Below, in pieces: positions 46,114 through 54,062 of a stretch of DNA of 64,000 nt. Positions within the stretch are counted from its first letter, which is position 1, and every line of letters starts with the position of its first letter. Source of the stretch: Hyphomicrobiales bacterium (GTDB lineage Bacteria > Pseudomonadota > Alphaproteobacteria > Rhizobiales > TMED25); NCBI GenBank assembly GCA_029245795.1, contig JAQWOP010000010.1, positions 37,143 to 101,142 on the forward strand, given 5' to 3'. A model generated the notes under the pieces. It was given only the letters and a program-made list of their open reading frames with translations. It was not told the DNA's origin and made no database searches. A program made the translations under genes and the position numbers.

Positions 46114-47064
46114 ATGCCCAAATCGGATTCTAATAAGAAGCTAAGAATAGGTACAAGAGCAACTAAGTTAGCCATTAAGCAGGCTGAAATACTTTCACAA
46201 GAAATCATTAATAAAGGTATAGAGAAAAAAGATAATATTGAAATTATTACAATAAAATCTTCTGGGGACTATGTCTCCGCATCTATTGGACCTTATGATG
46301 GAAAGCTTCTTTTTACTAAAGAAATAGACCAAGCTCTTATTGATAATAGGATTGATATAGCAGCACATTCAGTGAAAGATATTGAGAGTAATTTATTTGA
46401 TGGATTGGAATTATATGGTGTTCTTGAGCGGGAAGATCCTAGAGATGCATTAATTACCGCAAATAAAATTAAAAATATAGAGGATTTACCCCAAAACTGT
46501 CTTCTTGGAACCTCTTCACCTAGAAGAGAAGCAATTATAAGATCAATCCGAAATGATATAAGAGTTATAGAGTATCGTGGTAATTTTGAGACTAGAATTA
46601 AAAAATTGATAAATAATGAAGTGGATGCAACATTTTTAGCTATGGCAGGAATTAAGAGGCTGGGCTATGAGGGCTGTCATATTCTACCAATTGATACTAA
46701 TAAGTTTCTTCCAGCAGCTGGTCAGGGTGCTATTGGTTTAATAGCAAGAAAAGATGACGAAATAATGAAAGATGTAATAGAAAAAATAAATCACCAAAAA
46801 TCATACATTTCTATTTTAGCTGAAAGAAAAGTCCTTGAAAAATTTGGAGGATCTTGTTATCAACCAATTGCTATTTTTTCTAGATTCTTAAATGAAAATG
46901 AAGTATCTATTGATGCAATGATATCAAATAAAAGTGGGTCAAAGAATTTTTATTTAAGTAAGATTGGTACAAAATCCTCTATAATCAATATTGCTGGAGA
47001 TATTGGTCAAAAATTGCTAGAATATTATAATAAATCTTTGTCAAATGATTCTATTAAGAGCTAA
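46114..47064 (+). CDS. hemC: Hydroxymethylbilane synthase (porphobilinogen deaminase)
   Basis: Polymerises four porphobilinogens into hydroxymethylbilane. At 316 aa it has the family motifs RIGTRATKLAIKQA, the catalytic-Asp region DNRIDIAAHSVKDIE, LGTSSPRREA, VIEYRGNFETRIKKL and the dipyrromethane-anchoring Cys in FGGSCYQPIA at about residue 247. The start codon shows no strong Shine-Dalgarno. The stop overlaps the hemD start (TAATG) in a hemC-hemD-Mic60-hemY operon. Confidence 0.96.
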   Translation: MPKSDSNKKLRIGTRATKLAIKQAEILSQEIINKGIEKKDNIEIITIKSSGDYVSASIGPYDGKLLFTKEIDQALIDNRIDIAAHSVKDIESNLFDGLELYGVLEREDPRDALITANKIKNIEDLPQNCLLGTSSPRREAIIRSIRNDIRVIEYRGNFETRIKKLINNEVDATFLAMAGIKRLGYEGCHILPIDTNKFLPAAGQGAIGLIARKDDEIMKDVIEKINHQKSYISILAERKVLEKFGGSCYQPIAIFSRFLNENEVSIDAMISNKSGSKNFYLSKIGTKSSIINIAGDIGQKLLEYYNKSLSNDSIKS

Positions 47065-47762
47065 TGAAATTAATTCTTACAAGGCCACTGGATGATTCAA
47101 GAAAAATATTAGATCTACCAAGAGATAAAGGTTATGAACCAATAATAAATCCCCTTTTAGAGATTCTATATTTAAAAAATAATCGTAATATTGATCAATT
47201 CACCTCATTACTTTTTACTAGCAGGCACGCTATTAGGTCTCTAAAGAAGAAAAAAAATCTATTTCTTTCAAATAAAAAAATTTATGTTTGTGGTAAATCT
47301 ACATATCAAGAAGCATGTGAATTAGGTATAAATAATGAATATATATTATTTGAAGACAGTACAGATCTTATAAATAAATTACCTAAGATTAAAGATATAA
47401 AAAGAGAAAATATTCTATATCTTCGTGGACAACATATTTCCTCCAATATTATTGAATCTCTTAAATGTAAAAGTATATCTTTAGAAGAAGAAATAATCTA
47501 CGAGGCCATAAAAAAAGACAGCTTTAATCAGGATGTAATTAATGCATTTGCAAAAGATACTCAATTAGCTGTTCTTATATATTCAGAAAGAACAGCGCAG
47601 ATATTTATAGATACACTTGAGAAATATGAATTAGGTAATAAAACGTCAATCATTTTAGCTTATTGTTTGTCTAAGAACATTGCACAAGTTTTAAAAAGAT
47701 TTGGTATAAGTACAAGATACTCAGAAAGACCAACAAACGAGGCAATCTTCGAGTTAATATAA
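47064..47762 (+). CDS. hemD: Uroporphyrinogen-III synthase (divergent)
   Basis: Cyclises and inverts ring D of hydroxymethylbilane. The protein is 232 aa. HemD is notoriously poorly conserved. The N-terminal LILTRPLDDSRKI is typical, LLFTSRHAIRSL matches the first-domain loop, and VLIYSERTAQIFI is a good match to the second domain. Position directly after hemC with a 1-nt overlap, and before the mitofilin-like gene, gives the main support. Confidence 0.88.
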   Translation: MKLILTRPLDDSRKILDLPRDKGYEPIINPLLEILYLKNNRNIDQFTSLLFTSRHAIRSLKKKKNLFLSNKKIYVCGKSTYQEACELGINNEYILFEDSTDLINKLPKIKDIKRENILYLRGQHISSNIIESLKCKSISLEEEIIYEAIKKDSFNQDVINAFAKDTQLAVLIYSERTAQIFIDTLEKYELGNKTSIILAYCLSKNIAQVLKRFGISTRYSERPTNEAIFELI

Positions 47763-47776
47763 TAATGAATAAATGA

Positions 47777-48865
47777 ATGAATATTAATTCTCGCAAAAAA
47801 CAAATCAAACCAAAGGTCACTATTGACCAGAATAAAGATGATAGATCAGTCTTTAAAAAATTTAAGCAGAGATTCTTAGATATTCTTAGTATTTTTTCAA
47901 AAAAGAAATTATTTTTGTTTGGGGTATTATTGATTTCGATTCTTTTATTATTCTTATATATTCCAAATATTCAAAATCTAACTAGCCTCAGAATTATGGA
48001 TAATTCTTTTATTGATGACCAAAAACAAAAAATTTCTGAAATAGAGAGTAATATAGTAAATAACAACGAAAGATTAGATCTATTGCAAGAAAAAGATCAG
48101 CACTTATTAAATTTAGAAGTTAAAATATTTGAACTAAATACAAAAATTAAAGAAATCTCAGAAGAAAATAATTTAATAACTCAAAAGAATAATGAATTGA
48201 TTGAACATATAAAAATAATAGCTGACAAACCTTCAAAAGAAATCAAATTAAAAGAAGAGTCTTTCGGAGCAGGAGAAGAGTTAATAAATAATAATGAAGA
48301 TCTTTCAAATATTGATGAGATAGATAATAATCTAAGAAAAATAGATAAAATTGAAGATAGCATAATTGATAAAGAAATAGATCCAAAAAAAGTAAATTTA
48401 GTTAGTTTGATTATTAAAAGAATTGAAGAAAGTGTAATATTTAAAGAAGATTTTGATGATGAAATAGAGCTATTAGTATCTCTTAATATTAATTATGAAA
48501 ATATGGATGAATTGAGGGATCTTTCGACTAAAAGAATAGCAACTCCCGAGGAAATAATTAGAGACTTGGATGAATATTTGAAAGAAAATATAAATCTATA
48601 TAAGGGAGATAATAAATTTAAATCAAAATTTTTCGAAATTTTATCAAAGGAAGTAAACGTAGCACGTTTGAATTATAGCGAAAACGTTTCTTTGATTGAA
48701 GAATTAAAGTCTAATATTTATAATGATGATCTAACCAATGCAATGAGTATAATAAGAAAGACAGAATTTAGTGAGGATTTAATAGATCTATCAAAGAATA
48801 TAGAACTAAGAAGCTTATATCTTAACGAAATTAAATATTTAAAGCATAAGTTTGAAAATAATTGA
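47777..48865 (+). CDS. Mic60/mitofilin-like inner-membrane protein
   Basis: A 362-aa protein between hemD and hemY, the diagnostic place of alphaproteobacterial Mic60. One membrane anchor lies at about residues 46-64 (LFLFGVLLISILLLFLYIP), with a basic cytoplasmic N-terminus. A long coiled-coil rich in Glu/Asn/Lys follows (about 75-135), then an acidic linker and a helical C-terminal mitofilin-like region from about 205. Mic60 shapes cristae and intracytoplasmic membranes. The sequence is too divergent for a motif-level match, so the call rests on topology and synteny. Three nested ATGs (47765, 47773, 47777) precede it; only 47777 opens the frame. Confidence 0.72.
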   Translation: MNINSRKKQIKPKVTIDQNKDDRSVFKKFKQRFLDILSIFSKKKLFLFGVLLISILLLFLYIPNIQNLTSLRIMDNSFIDDQKQKISEIESNIVNNNERLDLLQEKDQHLLNLEVKIFELNTKIKEISEENNLITQKNNELIEHIKIIADKPSKEIKLKEESFGAGEELINNNEDLSNIDEIDNNLRKIDKIEDSIIDKEIDPKKVNLVSLIIKRIEESVIFKEDFDDEIELLVSLNINYENMDELRDLSTKRIATPEEIIRDLDEYLKENINLYKGDNKFKSKFFEILSKEVNVARLNYSENVSLIEELKSNIYNDDLTNAMSIIRKTEFSEDLIDLSKNIELRSLYLNEIKYLKHKFENN

Positions 48866-48888
48866 AACCATCATAGGAACTATGATTA

Positions 48889-50445
48889 ATGATTAAGTTA
48901 TTTCTTTTACTCGGATCACTGATAGGAGTAGTTTATTTTTTCAATTGGCTGACGTCATATTCGGGACAAATATTATTCCAGATCAATGAATATGAAATTA
49001 CAGTATCACTTGTATTTTTTATAACAGCATTAGCGGCAATAATTATATCTGCAATAATTCTCTGGATTATTTTAGCGTATTTCTTTTCTCTTCCAAAAAA
49101 GATTCAAAAATTTAAACAAGCAAAAATTAATCAAAGAATTCAAGAATCTATAACTAACGGTCTTGTTCACGCATCAACCGGAAATAGTAATGCAGCTGAA
49201 ATTGAGATAAAAAAAATTGATCGTCTAATAAAAAATAAACCTGATGTTATGACACTGGTATTGAAAGCACAAAATGCTAGCCTAAAGAAAGATAACGTAC
49301 AACTAAATAAAATATTTCAAACGATGAATGGTGTTGAGGCTACAAAAATGCTTAGTTATAGAGGTCTTTATACATTATCAAAAAATTCAAAAAATACACA
49401 GAAATCAATAGAAATTTTAAAAGATGCAGAAACTTATAACTCAAATGAACCATGGGTAATGGAAGAAATGTTGAAATGTTATTTGATGACTAAAAACTGG
49501 AGTGGAGCTGCGGACATAATAGAAAAAAAATATAAAAACAAATTAATTCAAAGAAAAGACTATAATACCCAAAGAGCTATAGTATTAGCAGCTCATGCAA
49601 AATCTATTGAAGATGAAAATCCAGATGAATCACTTAATTTAGCTCTTGAAGCAAATAAATTAGACAAAAATCAAATAATGGCAGCGTCATTAAGTGCAAA
49701 ACTTTTATCAGAGCAAGGCAATAATTCAAAAGCTGAAAAAATTATTATAGATATTTGGAAATTAAATCCCCATGAGGATCTCGCTTATTTATATAGTCAT
49801 GTATTACCGGGTATATCTCCAAAACAACGAATTGAAAGAATTAAGAATGTAATTAAAAAAACAAAATCAAATAATGTAGAAGGTGCTGTTGCAATATGTA
49901 GAGCTTATATGGATGATAAAAACTATCAGGAGGCAAGAACTGTTTTGGAGCCATTTATTAGTGAAAATTCTAGTAAAAGAATTTATCAACTATTGGCAGA
50001 GATAGAGATTGAATTATCTGAAAGTAGAACAAAATCTCGAGAATGGATGCGTAAAGCAATGAATTCAAAATATGATACAAATTGGTATATTGATGATTTT
50101 ACTTCGCATGTTTGGCTACCTTGTATACCAGATACAGGTGAAATAAAATCATTCAAATGGGGGGATTGTCTAATTAAATCAATTGATATGAACCATCAAT
50201 ATTTAGATTATTTTGCAAATAATAAATTAATTTCTAACGATATTAATAAATCGGATGAAGTCATTGATGATATTGAAATTAAGGTTTTTGAGGAGCCTAA
50301 GATTATTGATATAGAACATAAACACTCGGTGGTCAAAAAAAGGAATACTAAATCTGTCAAAAAAGATGATAAAAAAAATACAGAAAAGATTCACGCTCCA
50401 GATGATCCTGGTATTATAGCTGAAGACGAAATCAATGAACTATAG
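48889..50445 (+). CDS. hemY: HemY-type TPR membrane protein
   Basis: A 518-aa protein with two N-terminal membrane segments (about 2-18 and 42-68), the HemY_N region (ITALAAIIISAIILWIILAYFFSLP), and tetratricopeptide-like helical repeats, e.g. AREWMRKAM-like SREWMRKAMNS in its last part. The C-terminus is Lys/Asp-rich and low-complexity. Its role near heme genes is unclear; this HemY is not the protoporphyrinogen oxidase of the same name in Firmicutes. It lies 23 nt after the Mic60 gene. The acidic and charged tail looks unfolded. Confidence 0.85.
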   Translation: MIKLFLLLGSLIGVVYFFNWLTSYSGQILFQINEYEITVSLVFFITALAAIIISAIILWIILAYFFSLPKKIQKFKQAKINQRIQESITNGLVHASTGNSNAAEIEIKKIDRLIKNKPDVMTLVLKAQNASLKKDNVQLNKIFQTMNGVEATKMLSYRGLYTLSKNSKNTQKSIEILKDAETYNSNEPWVMEEMLKCYLMTKNWSGAADIIEKKYKNKLIQRKDYNTQRAIVLAAHAKSIEDENPDESLNLALEANKLDKNQIMAASLSAKLLSEQGNNSKAEKIIIDIWKLNPHEDLAYLYSHVLPGISPKQRIERIKNVIKKTKSNNVEGAVAICRAYMDDKNYQEARTVLEPFISENSSKRIYQLLAEIEIELSESRTKSREWMRKAMNSKYDTNWYIDDFTSHVWLPCIPDTGEIKSFKWGDCLIKSIDMNHQYLDYFANNKLISNDINKSDEVIDDIEIKVFEEPKIIDIEHKHSVVKKRNTKSVKKDDKKNTEKIHAPDDPGIIAEDEINEL

Positions 50446-50526
50446 GATGCAACTATAGAAATAATAAAATATAATATTTTTTTATTCTGTTTTTGTTATA
50501 ATGAGTAATTACCACTATTTACATTA

Positions 50527-50599
50527 GCCCCTGTAGATCAGATGGTAGAGTATTACAAAAGTCTTATAAGTTGAGATAATCAAAAATCAGTGGCACCCA
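50527..50599 (+). pseudogene. Degenerate tRNA-like sequence
   Basis: GCCCCTGTAGATCAGATGGTAGAG closely resembles the 5' half of a tRNA (acceptor, U8, D-arm). CAGTGGC at 50588-50594 pairs with GCCCCTG in 6 of 7 positions and is followed by A-CCC-A. The D-stem has a mismatch (GATC against GAGT), no acceptable anticodon loop or TTC-arm exists, and the segment between is about 4 nt too short. A decayed tRNA or tRNA-derived element is inferred; it is not a working tRNA. Its 3' end overlaps the alternative GTG start of the next ORF. Confidence 0.5.
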
Positions 50600-50616
50600 G
50601 ATATGAGGATAATAGC

Positions 50617-51675
50617 ATGAAGTATAACTTACTAGGTAAATCAGGATTAAAGGTTTCAAATTTAGCAATAGGAACTATGAACTATGGAAAGGGTGATGCA
50701 AATCAGCCACTTTTTTCACTTGGTGTAAAAGAAGCAAAAAGAAATATTGATTTATGTATAGACGAGGGAATCAATTTAATTGATACATCTGATGGGTATG
50801 CGAAGGGTGCATCGGAAGAAATTTTAGGAAACGCAATCAAAGATAAAAGAGAGAATTTATTAATTGCCTCGAAAGTATGGAATCCAATGGGTGATGGGCC
50901 GAATGATATAGGTCTTTCAAGATATCATATTATCTCAGCGTGTGAAGCAAGTTTAAGAAGATTACAAACAGATAGAATTGATATCTATTTAGCTCACAAA
51001 TGGGATGGTATGACACCTATAGAAGAAATTGTCGAAGCATTTGATAATTTAATTAGAACCGGGAAAGTTAGATATATAGGGTGCTCTAATTTTTCAGGTT
51101 GGCATCTAATGAAATCTCTAGCTGCTGCGGATAGAGCAAATCGTGAGCGTTTTGTTTGCCAACAAATTCATTATTCATTGCAAGCTCGAGAGGCAGAAAA
51201 TGAATTGATACCAATTGGAATATCAGAAAATATTGGTACTTTAGTATGGAGTCCTTTAGCAGGAGGTTTACTCACGGGGAAGTTTAGGAGAGGTGAAGCA
51301 GGTCCAAGTGGTTCCAGACATTTTGAACGTAAATGGAAAAATCCACCAATTTATGATGAAGAAAAGTTATATAATATTGTTGAAGTTATCATTGATATTG
51401 CAAATCAAAGGTCGATTGCTCCTTCACAAGTATCGCTAGCTTGGTTATTAAGTAGACCGACGGTGACTTCTCTAATCGTTGGAGGAAGAAGCGAAGAACA
51501 ATTTAAGCAAAATATACCAGCTTCTGACTTGGTGTTAAGTGATGATGAATTAGAAAAATTAAATAATGTTAGCCGACCAAACCTACTATATCCATATTGG
51601 CATCAGCAATTTATGGGAAAAGAGAGATTTTCAGAGGCAGACTTAGGTTTACATAAGTGGCATTCAGGCTATTAA
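50617..51675 (+). CDS. Aldo/keto reductase
   Basis: NADPH-dependent TIM-barrel oxidoreductase, about 352 aa. Start ATG 50617 is preferred over GTG 50590 because AGGA sits 8 nt before it and MKYNLLGKSGLKVS is the normal AKR beginning. Catalytic tetrad residues are visible: Asp in LIDTSDGYAKGASEE (also the Tyr), Lys in LIASKVWNP, and His in IYLAHKWDG. Resembles potassium-channel beta/Tas-like AKRs. Substrate unknown. It follows the tRNA-like remnant and has no co-oriented neighbour. Confidence 0.9.
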   Translation: MKYNLLGKSGLKVSNLAIGTMNYGKGDANQPLFSLGVKEAKRNIDLCIDEGINLIDTSDGYAKGASEEILGNAIKDKRENLLIASKVWNPMGDGPNDIGLSRYHIISACEASLRRLQTDRIDIYLAHKWDGMTPIEEIVEAFDNLIRTGKVRYIGCSNFSGWHLMKSLAAADRANRERFVCQQIHYSLQAREAENELIPIGISENIGTLVWSPLAGGLLTGKFRRGEAGPSGSRHFERKWKNPPIYDEEKLYNIVEVIIDIANQRSIAPSQVSLAWLLSRPTVTSLIVGGRSEEQFKQNIPASDLVLSDDELEKLNNVSRPNLLYPYWHQQFMGKERFSEADLGLHKWHSGY

Positions 51676-51764
51676 GTTAAGCATAAAAAAAACTTTTTTC
51701 TAAAATTATAGTAAGTGATTTTATGAATAAAGCTATTAAGTGAAAATTATGAGCTCTAGTATTG

Positions 51765-51959
51765 CTAGACTGGGCAAGACATATCTTGCCCACAGCACAT
51801 TGGTGACTTTACTTTACCATGACCATTTGGGCATTCTGAAATATGTACGTTACTACCATCAGGTTTTGTAACTGTATTATGGACCAGCTCATCATCACAT
51901 TGACCACAAGTCATAGTACCAACGCTCATTCCACATTTTTCACAGGTATATTTTGCCAT
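51765..51959 (-). CDS. Small Cys-rich zinc-ribbon-like protein
   Basis: A 64-aa protein with paired cysteines: TCEKCG, TCGQCD, then SECPNGHGK, and CCGQDMSC near the end, so probably two metal sites. The TTG start at 51965 in the track is rejected; ATG 51959 has GGGAG 6 nt upstream. Function unknown; the motif spacing suggests a structural double zinc ribbon. The final codons CGQDMSCP encode a perfect 9-bp hairpin (51771-51792). The gene stands 15 nt past a glutamine amidotransferase gene start side, on the same strand but downstream of it. Confidence 0.72.
   Translation of the reverse strand: MAKYTCEKCGMSVGTMTCGQCDDELVHNTVTKPDGSNVHISECPNGHGKVKSPMCCGQDMSCPV
51771..51792. repeat. Perfect 9-bp hairpin at the 3' end of the Cys-rich gene
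   Basis: TGGGCAAGA, CATA, TCTTGCCCA. It overlaps the last coding triplets on minus and has no U-tract after it, so it is not a standard intrinsic terminator; it may stabilise the mRNA end. Confidence 0.7.
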
Positions 51960-51980
51960 TATCAACTCCCTAAGTTTAAT

Positions 51981-52661
51981 TTAAAATAATAATAAATCAA
52001 AAAAATCATTAAGCCAAGTTTTTACATGATGATCATGCATAAATCTTCCTTCGAAGTGATTTTTTCTATCTTGTGCTCCATCTAAAATGAGTCGATGTTC
52101 TGCTTTAACAAGCCAACGATTTAACATAGCCAAGGTGAGCTCACTATGGAATTGTATTCCGAATGCATTATCAGCATAACGAAAGGCTTGAGGTTCCCCA
52201 TCATTTCCAAATGCCAAAATTTTAGAATTTTTTGGTGGTTGCATCCATTCGCGATGCCATTGATGAACAAAAGGTGGCCATTTTAAAAGATGCTTCCCAT
52301 ATTCTGTTGGTGTTATAGGATAATGACCAATTTCTACATTATTTTTGATTTTAATAGAGCCACCAAGGCTACATGCTAATAATTGAGCTCCTAGACAAAT
52401 TCCAATAAAAGGTTTTTTCTCTTTTAGAGGTATTTGTATCCAATTTTTTTCATATTTTATAAAATCATCATCATCATTGGCGCTCATAGGTCCACCAAAC
52501 ATGATTGCACCATCAAATTCATCTTTTAGAGTTTCGGGCAGCTTATCGCCTAAAGCCGGTCGTCTGATATCTAATTTATATCCTCTTTTTTGTAAAAGTA
52601 TTCCTATTCTTCCTGGGGTAGATGTTGATTGATGTAATATTATTAGTATTTTTTTATTCAT
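51981..52661 (-). CDS. Class I glutamine amidotransferase (GMP synthase-like)
   Basis: A 226-aa stand-alone GATase1. The nucleophilic Cys is in FIGICLGAQLLA (about residue 90) and the His-Glu pair in IQFHSELT (about residue 172). There is no ATP pyrophosphatase domain, so it is not GMP synthase. The family is commonly annotated as glutamine amidotransferase of unknown acceptor, with gamma-glutamyl hydrolysis possible. It lies 5 nt after the TerB-like gene and upstream of the Cys-rich mini-gene. Confidence 0.85.
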   Translation of the reverse strand: MNKKILIILHQSTSTPGRIGILLQKRGYKLDIRRPALGDKLPETLKDEFDGAIMFGGPMSANDDDDFIKYEKNWIQIPLKEKKPFIGICLGAQLLACSLGGSIKIKNNVEIGHYPITPTEYGKHLLKWPPFVHQWHREWMQPPKNSKILAFGNDGEPQAFRYADNAFGIQFHSELTLAMLNRWLVKAEHRLILDGAQDRKNHFEGRFMHDHHVKTWLNDFFDLLLF

Positions 52662-52666
52662 TGATT

Positions 52667-53110
52667 TTATTTTAGGAAATCTTTTTTAATCTGGACTCTT
52701 TCTCGGGTACTTATACCTATCAATTCAGCAACTCTCCAAACGAGGTTATTTTCGTAGGGATCAAAATTTTTGTCTGTAATGATTATTTGCCACATCATCT
52801 CTAATATTTTTTTTCTATCAGTTAGAGATAACTCATTTTTGATAACACTCGTATAACTATAGAGATCTATTGCATTTTTTTCTTCTTCTAAACCAACAGA
52901 CATAAGTATTATTGAATCATTTTTATCAAGTAAGAAATATTCAACAAGCAAATCGATAATTTTATCTTCTTCTAATACGTGAAATTCATCATCAATTTTT
53001 GCAGTACGTACCAAAATTGTTGATATTGCTATTTGCAATGGACTTGGATTAAATTTTTTTTCTAGAGGTTCTTTTTTTTCTTTTTTAAAAAGATTTTTTA
53101 TAAAATTCAT
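52667..53110 (-). CDS. TerB-like domain protein
   Basis: A 147-aa protein with a basic N-terminal segment (KNLFKKEKKEPLEKKF) and a helical TerB/COG4103-like domain: LQIAISTILVRTAKIDDEFHVLEEDKII, then DRKKILEMMWQIIITDKNFDPYENNLVWRVAELIGIS. The acidic DDEF and DKNFDPYE positions are the typical metal-binding pair. TerB proteins belong to tellurite/stress-related systems, but this lone housekeeping variant has no known partner here. It is co-oriented with the GATase (5-nt gap). Confidence 0.8.
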   Translation of the reverse strand: MNFIKNLFKKEKKEPLEKKFNPSPLQIAISTILVRTAKIDDEFHVLEEDKIIDLLVEYFLLDKNDSIILMSVGLEEEKNAIDLYSYTSVIKNELSLTDRKKILEMMWQIIITDKNFDPYENNLVWRVAELIGISTRERVQIKKDFLK

Positions 53111-53199
53111 TGTAATTCCAACTTTTATGATGAGTATATTAAATATAAATATAATATATTTAATTTATATAAACAAAAAATAAATATAATATAAAAATT

Positions 53200-54054
53200 A
53201 TGAACCTACAAAAATCAAATATAGATAATATTCAGCTTGGAGTTTTAGGATTTCCCCTATCGCATACTCTATCGCCAGTAATTCATGATTACTGGTTAAA
53301 GAAATATGATATAAAAGGATTGTACGAAGTGGTTGAGGTCAAACCAGATGATCTAAAATCCTTTTTCAATAGAGATATTCATCTATATAGAGGGTTAAAT
53401 GTTACAATACCCTATAAAATAGATGTATTTCAATTTATGGATGAGATAGACCAAAGTGCAAGAGTTATTGGAGCAATAAATTGTATCTCCATAAATAAAG
53501 AAGGAAGATTACTGGGAAAAAATACAGATGCTGATGGTTTTATATCTGGATTAATTGAATTTATTCCTGATATTGATTTTGAAGACGTTAATATAATGAT
53601 CATTGGAGCTGGGGGAGCTTCGCGGGCTATTATTCATTCTTTGATTTTAAAATCTGTAAGAAAAATAACTATTACAAATAGATCTACAGATCGTTTAATT
53701 TCTATCAATAAAGATTTTCATAAAAAATTGACTACTATAGCATGGGGAAAAAAGGATAAAGAGTTATCAAATGCAGATATAATTATTAATTGTACAAGTC
53801 TTGGAATGCTCGGTAATGATAATCTAGAAATAGATATAAACCTATTTAAACCAAATGCAATTATAGTCGATCTCGTTTACAACCCGATTGAGACAGATTT
53901 AATAAAAAGAGCAAAAGTAAGGGGTCATAGGGTGTTGAATGGTCTTCCTATGCTACTACACCAGGCTGCGTTATCATGGAAAATTTGGTTTGATATTATG
54001 CCTGATATTACAAATGAGTTAGTCAAGATTGTTGAAGGTAAATTAGAAATATAA
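53200..54054 (+). CDS. aroE: Shikimate dehydrogenase
   Basis: NADPH-dependent reduction of 3-dehydroshikimate, 284 aa. Seen: the substrate motif GFPLSHTLSPVIHDYW, NVTIPYK with the catalytic Lys, GKNTDADGF, and the dinucleotide loop IIGAGGASRAII with the NRSTDR phosphate-binding segment. It ends with the family's NGLPMLLHQAALSWKIW. In many alphaproteobacteria aroE sits between maf and coaE; here it stands alone 48 kb from that block, divergent from the TerB-like gene and convergent with the amidase. Confidence 0.95.
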   Translation: MNLQKSNIDNIQLGVLGFPLSHTLSPVIHDYWLKKYDIKGLYEVVEVKPDDLKSFFNRDIHLYRGLNVTIPYKIDVFQFMDEIDQSARVIGAINCISINKEGRLLGKNTDADGFISGLIEFIPDIDFEDVNIMIIGAGGASRAIIHSLILKSVRKITITNRSTDRLISINKDFHKKLTTIAWGKKDKELSNADIIINCTSLGMLGNDNLEIDINLFKPNAIIVDLVYNPIETDLIKRAKVRGHRVLNGLPMLLHQAALSWKIWFDIMPDITNELVKIVEGKLEI

Positions 54055-54062
54055 ATGATTAC

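Noticed and set aside
50590-50616. GTG start at 50590 for the aldo/keto reductase
   Set aside because: It falls in the tRNA-like remnant, and ATG 50617 has an AGGA at good spacing and a family-typical N-terminus.
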